A stretch of DNA of 64,000 bases from Anaerosalibacter sp. Marseille-P3206 (lineage in GTDB: Bacteria > Bacillota > Clostridia > Tissierellales > Sporanaerobacteraceae). The DNA lies in assembly GCF_900155565.1 (NCBI RefSeq), contig NZ_FUHM01000002.1, positions 1 to 64,000 on the forward strand, written 5' to 3'. The position numbers were made by a program, and so were the translations under genes. A model generated the notes under the pieces. It made no database searches, was not told where the DNA came from, and was given only the letters and a program-made list of their open reading frames with translations. Shown in pieces: positions 1 to 6,729 of the stretch (its first letter is position 1; every line of letters starts with the position of its first letter).

Positions 1-5
1 CAAAT

Positions 6-123
6 ATCTGGTGACGTTGGCTAGAGGGTCACACCTGTTCCCATACCGAACACAGAAGTTAAGCCTCTAAACGCCGATGGTACTTGGGTGGTGACGCCCT
101 GGGAGAGTAGGAAGTTGCCAGAT
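6..123 (+). rRNA. rrf: 5S ribosomal RNA
   Basis: The span has the conserved 5S core (CCATACCGAACACAGAAGTTAAG near 41-63 reads as the usual loop B/C region) and complementary ends (TCTGG near 7-11 with CCAGA near 118-122). Its length of about 118 bases is normal. It is presumably the last gene of an rRNA operon whose 16S and 23S genes lie before the window, and the tRNA cluster that follows is probably cotranscribed with it. Confidence 0.95.
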
Positions 124-130
124 CATATAT

Positions 131-205
131 TCCTAGGTAGCTCAACGGTGGAGCACCCGGCTGTTAACCGGTAGGTTGTGGGTTCGAATCCCACCCTGGG
201 AGCCA
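131..205 (+). tRNA. tRNA-Asn (GTT)
   Basis: A complete cloverleaf is visible: acceptor TCCTAGG pairs with CCTGGGA, the anticodon loop is CTGTTAA, the T loop is TTCGAAT, and CCA is encoded. It lies 7 bases after the 5S gene, so it is the first tRNA of the cluster. Confidence 0.95.
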
Positions 206-212
206 TAATACT

Positions 213-302
213 GCCGGGGTGGCGGAACAGGCAGACGCACAGGACTTAAAATCCTGCGATCCTTAAAAGATCGTACCGGTTCGATTCCGGTTCCCGGCAC
301 CA
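213..302 (+). tRNA. tRNA-Leu (TAA)
   Basis: This is a class II tRNA of 90 bases with a long variable arm (GATCC/AGATC type stem). The anticodon loop is CTTAAAA, giving anticodon TAA. The acceptor GCCGGGG pairs with the 3' strand ending CCCGGC, and CCA is encoded. Confidence 0.95.
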
Positions 303-322
303 ACAGTATTGTAAAATACTAT

Positions 323-399
<77 letters not shown>

Positions 400-412
400 T
401 AAATTAATACAT

Positions 413-489
413 GGCGGCGTAGCTCAGTTGGCTAGAGCATGCGGTTCATACCCGCAGTGTCAGCGGTTCAAATCCGTTCGCCGCTACCA
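413..489 (+). tRNA. tRNA-Met (CAT), elongator
   Basis: The cloverleaf has acceptor GGCGGCG paired with CGCCGCT, anticodon loop TTCATAC and encoded CCA. It resembles the Bacillus elongator tRNA-Met and lacks the initiator signature of its neighbour. A lysidine-modified Ile tRNA also has a CAT anticodon gene, but the acceptor fits elongator Met better. Confidence 0.88.
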
Positions 490-510
490 TGATTTCATTA
501 AATAGTACAA

Positions 511-585
511 GGCCCTATGGTCAAGCGGTTAAGACATCGCCCTTTCACGGCGGTATCCCGGGTTCGAATCCCGGTAGGGTCACCA
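511..585 (+). tRNA. tRNA-Glu (TTC)
   Basis: Acceptor GGCCCTA pairs with TAGGGTC, the anticodon loop is CTTTCAC (TTC), the T loop is TTCGAAT and CCA is encoded. Confidence 0.95.
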
Positions 586-613
586 ATTTAACTATTAAAT
601 GTAGTTAGGATTA

Positions 614-689
614 GGGCGCATAGCTCAGCTGGGAGAGCACCTGCCTTACAAGCAGGGGGTCATAGGTTCGAGCCCTATTGCGCCCACCA
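614..689 (+). tRNA. tRNA-Val (TAC)
   Basis: Acceptor GGGCGCA pairs with TGCGCCC, the anticodon loop is CTTACAA (TAC), and CCA is encoded. Confidence 0.95.
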
Positions 690-693
690 AATT

Positions 694-724
694 CAACACT
701 ACGTGTTGAAAATTGCCGTAAGGC
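694..724 (+). repeat. Short palindrome-bounded spacer element (copy 1)
   Basis: The spacer between tRNA-Val and tRNA-Asp holds two hairpins: CAACAC-TAC-GTGTTG (694-708) and GCC-GTAA-GGC (715-724), separated by AAAATT. The same arrangement occurs in the next spacer with a long AT-rich core. The hairpins and spacing are direct observations; that they are one kind of element is inference. Confidence 0.4.
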
Positions 725-730
725 TTATGT

Positions 731-807
731 GGCCTGGTAGTTCAGCTGGTTAGAATGCTAGCCTGTCACGCTAGAGGTCGAGGGTTCGAGTCCCTTCCAG
801 GTCGCCA
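731..807 (+). tRNA. tRNA-Asp (GTC)
   Basis: Acceptor GGCCTGG pairs with CCAGGTC, the anticodon loop is CTGTCAC (GTC), and CCA is encoded. Confidence 0.95.
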
Positions 808-812
808 AATAT

Positions 813-938
813 GCTACCTACGGTAGCGAATTATAAATTACAAATTGTGAATTGTAAATTAAAAGATTAAAAACATGAAATTTTGCTATTAAATAATTCA
901 CAATTTGACATTTACAATTTAAAATTGCGCGTAAGCGC
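813..938 (+). repeat. Palindrome-bounded AT-rich spacer element (copy 2)
   Basis: This 126-base element lies between tRNA-Asp and tRNA-Thr. It opens with hairpin GCTACC-TAC-GGTAGC (813-827) and closes with GCGC-GTAA-GCGC (927-938). The AT-rich core contains imperfect inverted halves, with TTGTGAATT in one half and AATTCACAA in the other. There is no credible coding sequence. It resembles a small non-autonomous palindromic element and shares its end design with the spacer before tRNA-Asp. Confidence 0.45.
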
Positions 939-942
939 TTAT

Positions 943-1018
943 GCTGGTGTAGCTCAATTGGCAGAGCAACTGACTTGTAATCAGTAGGTTGGGGGTTCAA
1001 GTCCTCTCACCAGCTCCA
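943..1018 (+). tRNA. tRNA-Thr (TGT)
   Basis: Acceptor GCTGGTG pairs with CACCAGC, the anticodon loop is CTTGTAA (TGT), and CCA is encoded. Confidence 0.95.
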
Positions 1019-1042
1019 TTGATGTATTTAAAGGAAAGATAT

Positions 1043-1128
1043 GGAGGAGTTCCCGAGTTGGCTAAAGGGGACGGACTGTAAATCCGTTGGCTACGCCTTC
1101 ACTGGTTCGAATCCAGTCTCCTCCACCA
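1043..1128 (+). tRNA. tRNA-Tyr (GTA)
   Basis: This is a class II tRNA with a long variable arm. Acceptor GGAGGAG pairs with CTCCTCC, the anticodon loop is CTGTAAA (GTA), and CCA is encoded. Confidence 0.95.
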
Positions 1129-1131
1129 TTT

Positions 1132-1206
1132 GCGGAAGTGGCTCAGTGGTAGAGCATCGCCTTGCCAAGGCGAGGGTCGCGGGTTCGAATCCCGTCTTCC
1201 GCTCCA
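1132..1206 (+). tRNA. tRNA-Gly (GCC)
   Basis: Acceptor GCGGAAG pairs with CTTCCGC, the anticodon loop is TTGCCAA (GCC), the T loop is TTCGAAT, and CCA is encoded. Only three bases separate it from tRNA-Tyr. Confidence 0.95.
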
Positions 1207-1282
1207 TTTTTCAATAAAAAGGGTAACTAAAGATTAAATATAAACATAATATGATAACAAATCAATAATTAGTAATTAGTAT

Positions 1283-1356
1283 GCGGGTGTAGCTCAGTGG
1301 TAGAGCCCCAGCCTTCCAAGCTGGTTGCGAGGGTCCGATTCCCTTCACCCGCTCCA
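1283..1356 (+). tRNA. tRNA-Gly (TCC)
   Basis: Acceptor GCGGGTG pairs with CACCCGC, the anticodon loop is CTTCCAA (TCC) and CCA is encoded. The T loop reads TCCGATT, so the normally invariant T55 is C. The D loop still has its GG. The other standard tRNAs of the cluster keep TTC at this position. Confidence 0.92.
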
Positions 1357-1372
1357 AGTCATATAAAAAAAT

Positions 1373-1457
1373 GGCGGCATAGCCAAGTGGTAAGGCATAA
1401 GCAGAGAACCCAAATCTTTGATTTGGTGTGAATCGCTTAGTCGGGCCGTTGGCTTTA
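1373..1457 (+). pseudogene. tRNA-Cys-like chimera: 5' half plus long hairpin
   Basis: Positions 1369-1397 match 1485-1513 exactly over 29 bases, which includes the acceptor 5' strand and D arm of the tRNA-Cys downstream. After that the sequences diverge. The anticodon arm is replaced by a long hairpin (TAAGC/GCTTA outside, CCAAATC/GATTTGG inside), and no T arm, matching 3' acceptor strand or CCA follows. TTGGCT at 1450-1455 could pair with AGCCAA at 1381-1386. It is most simply a broken duplicate of tRNA-Cys, but the fold leaves room for a tRNA-derived RNA. Confidence 0.6.
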
Positions 1458-1488
1458 AGATAAACTTTTTTATTAAATAAGTTTAAAT

Positions 1489-1562
<74 letters not shown>

Positions 1563-1580
1563 TAATATAATATATTACAT

Positions 1581-1657
1581 GTACCTATAGCTCAACTGGA
1601 TAGAGTGCTTGACTACGAATCAAGAGGTTCAGGGTTCGAGTCCCTGTAGGTACACCA
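1581..1657 (+). tRNA. tRNA-Arg (ACG)
   Basis: Acceptor GTACCTA pairs with TAGGTAC, the anticodon loop is CTACGAA (ACG, normally deaminated to ICG by TadA), and CCA is encoded. It is the last tRNA of the cluster and is followed directly by a terminator. Confidence 0.95.
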
Positions 1658-1658
1658 G

Positions 1659-1689
1659 AAAAACCTTGCTTATTTTGCAAGGTTTTTTT
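1659..1689 (+). terminator. Terminator of the rRNA-tRNA operon
   Basis: Stem AAACCTTGC/GCAAGGTTT encloses a 7-base loop and continues into a run of T residues. It starts two bases after the CCA of tRNA-Arg and ends the stable RNA transcript. Confidence 0.9.
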
Positions 1690-1865
1690 AAAATTAATAC
1701 TTTTATTTGTTCATCTATTTTCCATCTATTATTACATTAGCTATAAATCATTTAATCAACCTCCATATTCATGTTAAATTATTATATAATATAATTAATT
1801 ATTAATAAAGAAGAAGGAATTTACAAATATAATTAGAAGTATATATATGGGAGGTTGATATAGAA

Positions 1866-2399
1866 ATGTTTAAATGTAAAGATTCTATAATAAAAATAGT
1901 CAAAGGAGATATAACAGTACAAAAAGTAGATGCAATAGTTAATGCTGCTAATAGTACACTTCTTGGAGGAGGAGGGGTAGATGGGGCTATACATAAAGCA
2001 GGTGGTCCTGAAATATTGGAGCAATGTAAAAGAATAGGGGGATGTCCTACAGGAGAAGCTAGAATTACTACGGCAGGTAAAATGGCTAGTAAATATGTTA
2101 TACATACGGTAGGGCCAATATACAAAAACGGAAAAAATAGAGAAGGAGAACTTCTTTATAATGCCTATTATAATTCTTTAATCCTTGCCAGAGAATATAA
2201 TCTAAAATCTATTGCTTTTCCATCGATTTCTACAGGTGCTTATGGGTATCCTATAAAAGAAGCAGCGGAAATAGCCATAGAAGCTGTTATTGATTTTATA
2301 GAAGATAATGATTTTGTAATAGATATAACATTTGTATTATTTAATGAATCAGATTATAATATTTACGAAAAAAAGCTATCAACTATACTTAACAAATAA
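1866..2399 (+). CDS. Macro domain protein (ADP-ribose/O-acetyl-ADP-ribose hydrolase type)
   Basis: This 177-residue protein is a single macro domain of the YmdB/MacroD group. These cytosolic enzymes bind ADP-ribose and often remove O-acetyl or protein-linked ADP-ribose. GDIT (14-17), the NAAN motif (26-29), GGGGVDGAIH (34-43) and STGAYGYP (122-129) are the phosphate- and ribose-binding loops. The length is typical for a stand-alone domain. GGGAGG at 1849-1854 supports the ATG start. It is a single gene after the tRNA terminator, with no ADP-ribosyltransferase beside it, so its physiological substrate is open. Confidence 0.9.
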   Translation: MFKCKDSIIKIVKGDITVQKVDAIVNAANSTLLGGGGVDGAIHKAGGPEILEQCKRIGGCPTGEARITTAGKMASKYVIHTVGPIYKNGKNREGELLYNAYYNSLILAREYNLKSIAFPSISTGAYGYPIKEAAEIAIEAVIDFIEDNDFVIDITFVLFNESDYNIYEKKLSTILNK

Positions 2400-2438
2400 A
2401 CAATACGAATGTAATATTATGTAAAATGGAATTTTTTG

Positions 2439-2467
2439 TTGACTTTTCATCCTATTTAATATAATAT
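2439..2467 (+). promoter_or_regulatory. Vegetative promoter for the PLC-like gene
   Basis: TTGACT (2439-2444) and TAATAT (2462-2467) are 17 bases apart, a good sigma-A match, about 38 bases before the proposed start at 2505. Confidence 0.6.
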
Positions 2468-2504
2468 TTTATTAGATTGCAAAAAAATTAAGGAAGTGTT
2501 GAAA

Positions 2505-3140
2505 ATGCTTGGAGCTACTCATAAATTAATAGCTACTAATATTTATAAAAATGTTGAAGAAATTTATGGTATTAAATTAAATAGCGATGAACTACTTTGG
2601 GGCTCTGTAGCTCCTGATATATTGCCACAATTTAAACTTCATAGACACTATCAAAAAGAGAGTTTAAATTATGTAGTAAATGAAATAGTTAAATTGATTT
2701 TCATTAGTAGATATTGTGATTTAAGATCTAAGTGTGATCCAATTACAATGAAATATATTAGTAAAAAGATAGGGATAATATCTCATTATTTAAGCGATTT
2801 TGTGTGCCGCCCTCATTCTGAGAGATGGACGTTTACAAGAAATATGTTAAAACATATTTCATATGAGTCAAAACTTAATGAATATGCTAAGAACTATGAG
2901 TTTAAGAAGAATGTTATAATTATAGAAGATATTGATATTTTCCAAGAGAAAATTATAAATCTAAAAAGCTTAATAAAATCTTATATAGAAGAGGTTGTTG
3001 AACAATATTCAACAAATAATGGTTTTGAAAGTGATCTTGATTTTGCTAATTCATTTAGTTTAAAAATGACTTGTTTTATAATTGATACAGTAACTGCATA
3101 TAGTGAAGCTAAGAGCAGGGAATTTGCATTTCAATTTTAA
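2505..3140 (+). CDS. Zinc-dependent phospholipase C-like protein
   Basis: This 211-residue protein looks like the zinc-dependent phospholipase C / DUF fold family, a helical metal-binding fold. The family pattern is seen in an early His (GATHK), the GSVAPDI segment, an HRHYQ pair, and the SHYLSDFVCRPH stretch, where His and Asp would bind zinc. There is no signal peptide, so it is probably intracellular, unlike secreted clostridial PLC toxins; enzymatic activity is uncertain. ATG 2505 is preferred over GTG 2496 and TTG 2499 because AAGGA at 2489-2494 sits 10 bases before it. It has its own promoter and terminator. Confidence 0.75.
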   Translation: MLGATHKLIATNIYKNVEEIYGIKLNSDELLWGSVAPDILPQFKLHRHYQKESLNYVVNEIVKLIFISRYCDLRSKCDPITMKYISKKIGIISHYLSDFVCRPHSERWTFTRNMLKHISYESKLNEYAKNYEFKKNVIIIEDIDIFQEKIINLKSLIKSYIEEVVEQYSTNNGFESDLDFANSFSLKMTCFIIDTVTAYSEAKSREFAFQF

Positions 3141-3167
3141 GTCTTCTTATAAATAAGAAGACTTTTC
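3139..3167 (+). terminator. Terminator after PLC-like gene
   Basis: GTCTTCTTAT and ATAAGAAGAC form a hairpin followed by TTTTC. The T tract is short, so termination may be partial. Confidence 0.7.
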
Positions 3168-3215
3168 TATTAATTAAATATAATAATAGTATGTAGTAAC
3201 TATAGGAGGCTGAAT

Positions 3216-4268
3216 ATGAATATTTTTAAAAAATACAAAAAGGTATTATTTTTAGTTCTAATTATAAGTCTAATATTAACAGCTTGTGATTTTGAAGCAG
3301 AAAATGTAGCAACTTCTAATAACAATATAAATGATGAAGATTTAATTGTACACTTTATAGATGTAGGTCAAGGGGATAGTATATTTATAAAGTTTCCTAA
3401 TGGAGAAACTACTCTAATTGATGGTGGAACTAGAAAAAGCGGAGATTGTGTAGTTAAGTATTTAAAAGGGCTAGATATTGAAAAAATTGATTATCTGATA
3501 GCAACTCATCCCCATGAGGATCATATAGGAGGATTGCCAAAGGTAATAAAAAATTTTAAAATAGGTAAAGTTTATATGCCTAATAAAACTGCTAACACTT
3601 CTATATTTGAAGAATTGCTATTAGCAATTAAAGAAAGCGGATTAAATATAAATACTCCTAAGGGTGGAGATATAATATTTAATAATGATGATTTAAAATA
3701 TGAAATTATAGCACCAAATGACGATGATTACTCAAAAACCAATGATTTTTCCATAGTAACAAAAATAACTTATAAAGAAAATTCATTTTTATTTACTGGA
3801 GATGCAGAGGAAAAATCTGAAACAGAAATGATTGAAAAAGGTTTTAATCTTTCTAGTGATGTACTCAAAATAGGGCATCATGGCGGAAGTACATCAACTA
3901 CAGAAGAATTTTTAACCAACGTAAATCCAAAGTATGGTGTAATTAGTTTGGGTTCAGATAATACATATGGTCATCCTCATAGAGAAACTATCGATAAGCT
4001 TAAAAATCATAGGATTACTATACTAAGAACAGATGAATTAGGAAGTATTGTAATGATTTCAGATGGGAAAAACATTAAATTACTGAACAAAAATGAAGTA
4101 AATAATGATAATGAAGATGGTGAATATTTTATTGGAAATATAAATACAAAAGTATATCATAGTTCAAATTGTTCTCAATTGCCAAATGAAGAAAATCGTA
4201 TTATTTTTAAAAGCAAAATGGAAGCTCAAAAAAATGGGTATAAACCACATGGTAGATGCGTTGAATAA
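3216..4268 (+). CDS. ComEC/Rec2-type metallo-beta-lactamase-fold lipoprotein
   Basis: The 350-residue product starts with a lipoprotein signal ending in lipobox LTAC (Cys24), so it is probably anchored outside the membrane. The body is a metallo-beta-lactamase fold of the ComEC C-terminal type: FIDVGQGDS (47-55), metal motif HPHEDH (98-103), FTGDAE, GHHGGS and the late GHPH. The C-terminal 45 residues carry the Cys/His tail (H-x5-C, GYKPHGRC) often found on secreted nucleases and MBL proteins. It is likely a surface phosphohydrolase or nuclease; substrate unknown. A DUF3006 gene follows 12 bases later, a common pairing. Confidence 0.85.
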   Translation: MNIFKKYKKVLFLVLIISLILTACDFEAENVATSNNNINDEDLIVHFIDVGQGDSIFIKFPNGETTLIDGGTRKSGDCVVKYLKGLDIEKIDYLIATHPHEDHIGGLPKVIKNFKIGKVYMPNKTANTSIFEELLLAIKESGLNINTPKGGDIIFNNDDLKYEIIAPNDDDYSKTNDFSIVTKITYKENSFLFTGDAEEKSETEMIEKGFNLSSDVLKIGHHGGSTSTTEEFLTNVNPKYGVISLGSDNTYGHPHRETIDKLKNHRITILRTDELGSIVMISDGKNIKLLNKNEVNNDNEDGEYFIGNINTKVYHSSNCSQLPNEENRIIFKSKMEAQKNGYKPHGRCVE

Positions 4269-4280
4269 GGAGGGAATGTT

Positions 4281-4496
4281 TTGAGAGGGGTTGTTGATAG
4301 AATAGAAGAAGAATATGTAGTTCTAGAAGTGGAAGGTGAAATGATTGATATAAAAATAGAACTCATGCCAGAGGGCATTAAGGAAGGAGATATAGTAAAA
4401 TTAATAGATGGCAATTATATAATATTGTCAGAAGAAACAGCTAAACGAAAAAAGTCAATTGAAGATTTATTTAATGATTTAAAAGAAAACCATTGA
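4281..4496 (+). CDS. DUF3006 family small protein
   Basis: The 71-residue acidic protein matches DUF3006: an N-terminal beta-rich half opening RGVVDRIEEEY, and a charged C-terminal helix. It begins at TTG 4281 after AAGGAGGG (4267-4274). DUF3006 genes usually follow ComEC-type MBL lipoproteins, as here, so a partner role is likely although its function is not known. Confidence 0.85.
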   Translation: MRGVVDRIEEEYVVLEVEGEMIDIKIELMPEGIKEGDIVKLIDGNYIILSEETAKRKKSIEDLFNDLKENH

Positions 4497-4601
4497 TTAA
4501 GGAATGAAAAAAGATTTTGATGTAAAAGAAGAGAATATATTTTTACTTTAAAAGAAATTTGTAGTAAAATGTAATCAAGCATCCATGAGAGGGGAATTAC
4601 A

Positions 4602-5036
4602 TTGAAAAGAAACGTATATGATTTTTATATTTTACTTGGTGTAGGAATAGGAATTATTGTAACTAGTCTTTTCTTCTTTTTAAAACCAAATGTAAAATAT
4701 AAGGAGTATACTAATGAAGAAATAATTGAAAAAGCAACTGAACTAGGGATGGTAACTATTAAGGAGTCTTTAAATACTAACAGGAAGGAAAATATTGAGA
4801 AAGAAGAAACTCAAACAAAGACACAGAAGGAAATAAAATTTACTGTTAATTCAGGACAACCATTAGTAGAGATAGCAAATAATCTATTTAAAAGTGGAAT
4901 AATAGAAGACAAAGAGGAGTTTATTCAATTTGTAAAAGATAATAATATGGATAAAAGATTATTACCTGGAGATTATGTGTTAAAAAGTAATTTAAGTTAT
5001 ACAACTATAATGAAGATTTTATCTAGTAAAAAATAG
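4602..5036 (+). CDS. MltG/YceG N-terminal-like membrane protein
   Basis: The 144-residue protein has one transmembrane helix (about 8-28), a charged linker, and a C-terminal domain (about 78-142) resembling the LysM-like first domain of the MltG/YceG endolytic transglycosylase (SGQPLVEIANNLFKSGII, LLPGDY). The catalytic YceG domain with its Glu is absent, so it should not cut glycan strands; it may bind peptidoglycan. Start TTG 4602 follows GAGAGGGG. It ends in a strong terminator and is transcribed apart from the next gene. Confidence 0.7.
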   Translation: MKRNVYDFYILLGVGIGIIVTSLFFFLKPNVKYKEYTNEEIIEKATELGMVTIKESLNTNRKENIEKEETQTKTQKEIKFTVNSGQPLVEIANNLFKSGIIEDKEEFIQFVKDNNMDKRLLPGDYVLKSNLSYTTIMKILSSKK

Positions 5037-5066
5037 GGAAGCTTATGTAAGTTTCCCTATTTTTTA
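5032..5066 (+). terminator. Terminator after MltG-like gene
   Basis: AATAGGGAA pairs with TTCCCTATT, with an inner CTTA/TAAG pairing, followed by TTTTTT. The stop codon of the gene lies inside the 5' arm. Confidence 0.85.
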
Positions 5067-5241
5067 TAGTCTATAAAAGGTTATTTTAGTTGTTAAATTT
5101 CTTCAGTTTGGAATCTTTTTTTTAAAAAACTTAAATTAATACAAGAAAAAATCTTTTTTTTACACAATATTTAAAAATAATGTAGTATAATGATATGTAT
5201 CTATTTTTACTATGCTAGAAAATATTAAGGAGGATTAGGAA

Positions 5242-5970
5242 ATGGCAACATCAATGGTTAGTTTATGTCATATGTATGAAGGTTTAAAATATAATTTTTT
5301 ATTTCATAATGACATAGACTCTATACATATCCTCCTAAACTTGTATGATTTGGAAGAGAATATAACTAATATTTGTCCGAAATATATTTGTACTAAAGAG
5401 ATTAAGAAAAGAATTAAAAGTTTATTAAGGTATAGAGATGATAGGGATTTAGTGGCTAGTAAGATTATATATTTAATACTTGAAGATATTGATCGTTTAG
5501 AACTATATTTTTATTTAGAAGGATATAAATATGGTTATTTTAATAATAAGTGGGTAAATGTATTAGAGGAAAAGACTTTGAATTATTATACAATAGAAGA
5601 AATGTATGAAAAAAAGTATTTGTTTCATTTTGATACTGAAAACAAGATTATAAGAGATTTAAAGTATAGATTTGAATTTGAACTTATTTCTAAAGAAGAG
5701 CAAAATAAATATATAGACAATGTAATTGTTTTGTTTTGTGAAAAGATTATTATGAATAAAATTAAGAATTTAAATAAATATTTAGATATACAATTAAAGA
5801 TGGATTTTGATTTTAGTTTTATAAGAGAAGAACAAGCTTTTTTTGATGAAGATAGTTTAAATAAACTATATGAAATTCTTACCAAGTATTTATATAAAAA
5901 CATGTTTAAAACATATAAAGATTCTAGTTGGTTAGGATTAAATGATAAAGTTTTAAAAAGATATTCTTAA
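5242..5970 (+). CDS. Unrecognised 242-residue protein
   Basis: I do not recognise a family. The protein is rich in Tyr, Asn, Lys and Ile and appears helical, with no signal peptide or transmembrane segment. The first 50 residues contain several His and Cys (C9, C45, C50), and a region around 48-72 is strongly basic. A strong AAGGAGG (5229-5235) supports the ATG start. It follows a terminator, has a possible -10 TATAAT at 5186-5191, and precedes a CBS-domain gene by 64 bases, with which it may be cotranscribed. Confidence 0.7.
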   Translation: MATSMVSLCHMYEGLKYNFLFHNDIDSIHILLNLYDLEENITNICPKYICTKEIKKRIKSLLRYRDDRDLVASKIIYLILEDIDRLELYFYLEGYKYGYFNNKWVNVLEEKTLNYYTIEEMYEKKYLFHFDTENKIIRDLKYRFEFELISKEEQNKYIDNVIVLFCEKIIMNKIKNLNKYLDIQLKMDFDFSFIREEQAFFDEDSLNKLYEILTKYLYKNMFKTYKDSSWLGLNDKVLKRYS

Positions 5971-6034
5971 TGATAGAAGGAATTTTAAAAATTATATTGA
6001 ATATTATAATTAATACATGAAAGGAGGCAATTTA

Positions 6035-6667
6035 ATGTACGTAAAAAATCATATGTTACCAAAAGAAAAACTTACAGTTGTTTATGTTGAAGAAAGTATA
6101 GGGAGTGCATTAGAAAAAATTAATAAGGGTGATTTTTTATCCTTACCTGTATTTGAAGGTGAAATTTTCAAAGGGATATTGATGAAAGAAGCTATTTACA
6201 GGCATTATTTTGAAACGGGTTGTATGGATAAGAATCAATTTATGGAAGAAGTAAAGGTAAAGGATTTATATATAGATGAATTTAAGTCTATTTTAGAAAA
6301 TGAGTTAATTGAAAATGCATCTTATTTATTAAATGAATTTGGAACACCGTTTTTACCAGTATTTAATACAAATAAAAAGTTTGTAGGTATATTAACGCAT
6401 ACTGCAATATTTAATGCATTCTCAGAAATCTTTGGATTTGGAAAAGGTACAAGGATCATGGTTAATTTATTTGACATACCTGGTCAAATATCAAAATTAA
6501 CAGAAGTAATAAGAAAAGAGAACGTAAATATACTAAATTTAGCTGTAATGGATGCTAAAGTTCTTGATGTTTATAAGGTGGTAATAAGAGTAGATACAGA
6601 TGATGTAGGAGATTTAGTAGATAAAATCGCTAAAGCAGGATTTAAAGTTGCTGGCATTGTAAAATAA
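6035..6667 (+). CDS. CBS-domain protein with C-terminal ACT-like region
   Basis: The 210-residue soluble protein has two CBS motifs in the N-terminal two thirds (about 1-60 and 72-130; FLSLPVF and GTPFLPVF are the characteristic strands). CBS pairs bind adenine nucleotides. The last 70 residues (RIMVNLFDIPGQISKLTEVI onward) look like an ACT-type small-ligand domain. It is therefore probably a nucleotide or amino acid sensor without an enzymatic domain. ATG 6035 is chosen because AAGGAGG at 6020-6026 lies directly before it; the upstream in-frame ATG 6017 would put the ribosome site inside the gene. Confidence 0.8.
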   Translation: MYVKNHMLPKEKLTVVYVEESIGSALEKINKGDFLSLPVFEGEIFKGILMKEAIYRHYFETGCMDKNQFMEEVKVKDLYIDEFKSILENELIENASYLLNEFGTPFLPVFNTNKKFVGILTHTAIFNAFSEIFGFGKGTRIMVNLFDIPGQISKLTEVIRKENVNILNLAVMDAKVLDVYKVVIRVDTDDVGDLVDKIAKAGFKVAGIVK

Positions 6668-6693
6668 TATGTATAATTTTTAGAATTATGGCA

Positions 6694-6729
6694 AAAATAT
6701 CCCTCTAGATAGTATTGGAGGGATATTTT
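6694..6729 (+). promoter_or_regulatory. 12-bp hairpin containing the bofC-like ribosome site
   Basis: AAAATATCCCTC (6694-6705) and GAGGGATATTTT (6718-6729) form a perfect 12-base-pair stem with a 12-base loop. The right arm includes the GGAGGG ribosome site, and ATG 6730 begins right after the stem. The same hairpin followed by TTTTA could end the CBS transcript. It may be terminator, translational block or both. Confidence 0.6.

Noticed and set aside
818-1000. 60-codon open frame on the minus strand over tRNA-Thr
   Set aside because: It covers most of a functional tRNA and a palindromic AT-rich element, and has no ribosome site.
1802-2125. Minus-strand open frames opposite the macro-domain gene
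   Set aside because: The macro-domain protein is clearly the real product; the antisense frames have no family features.
3216-4268. Assignment of the MBL lipoprotein as ComEC itself
   Set aside because: It lacks the competence membrane domain and has a lipoprotein signal, so it is only related to the ComEC C-terminal domain.
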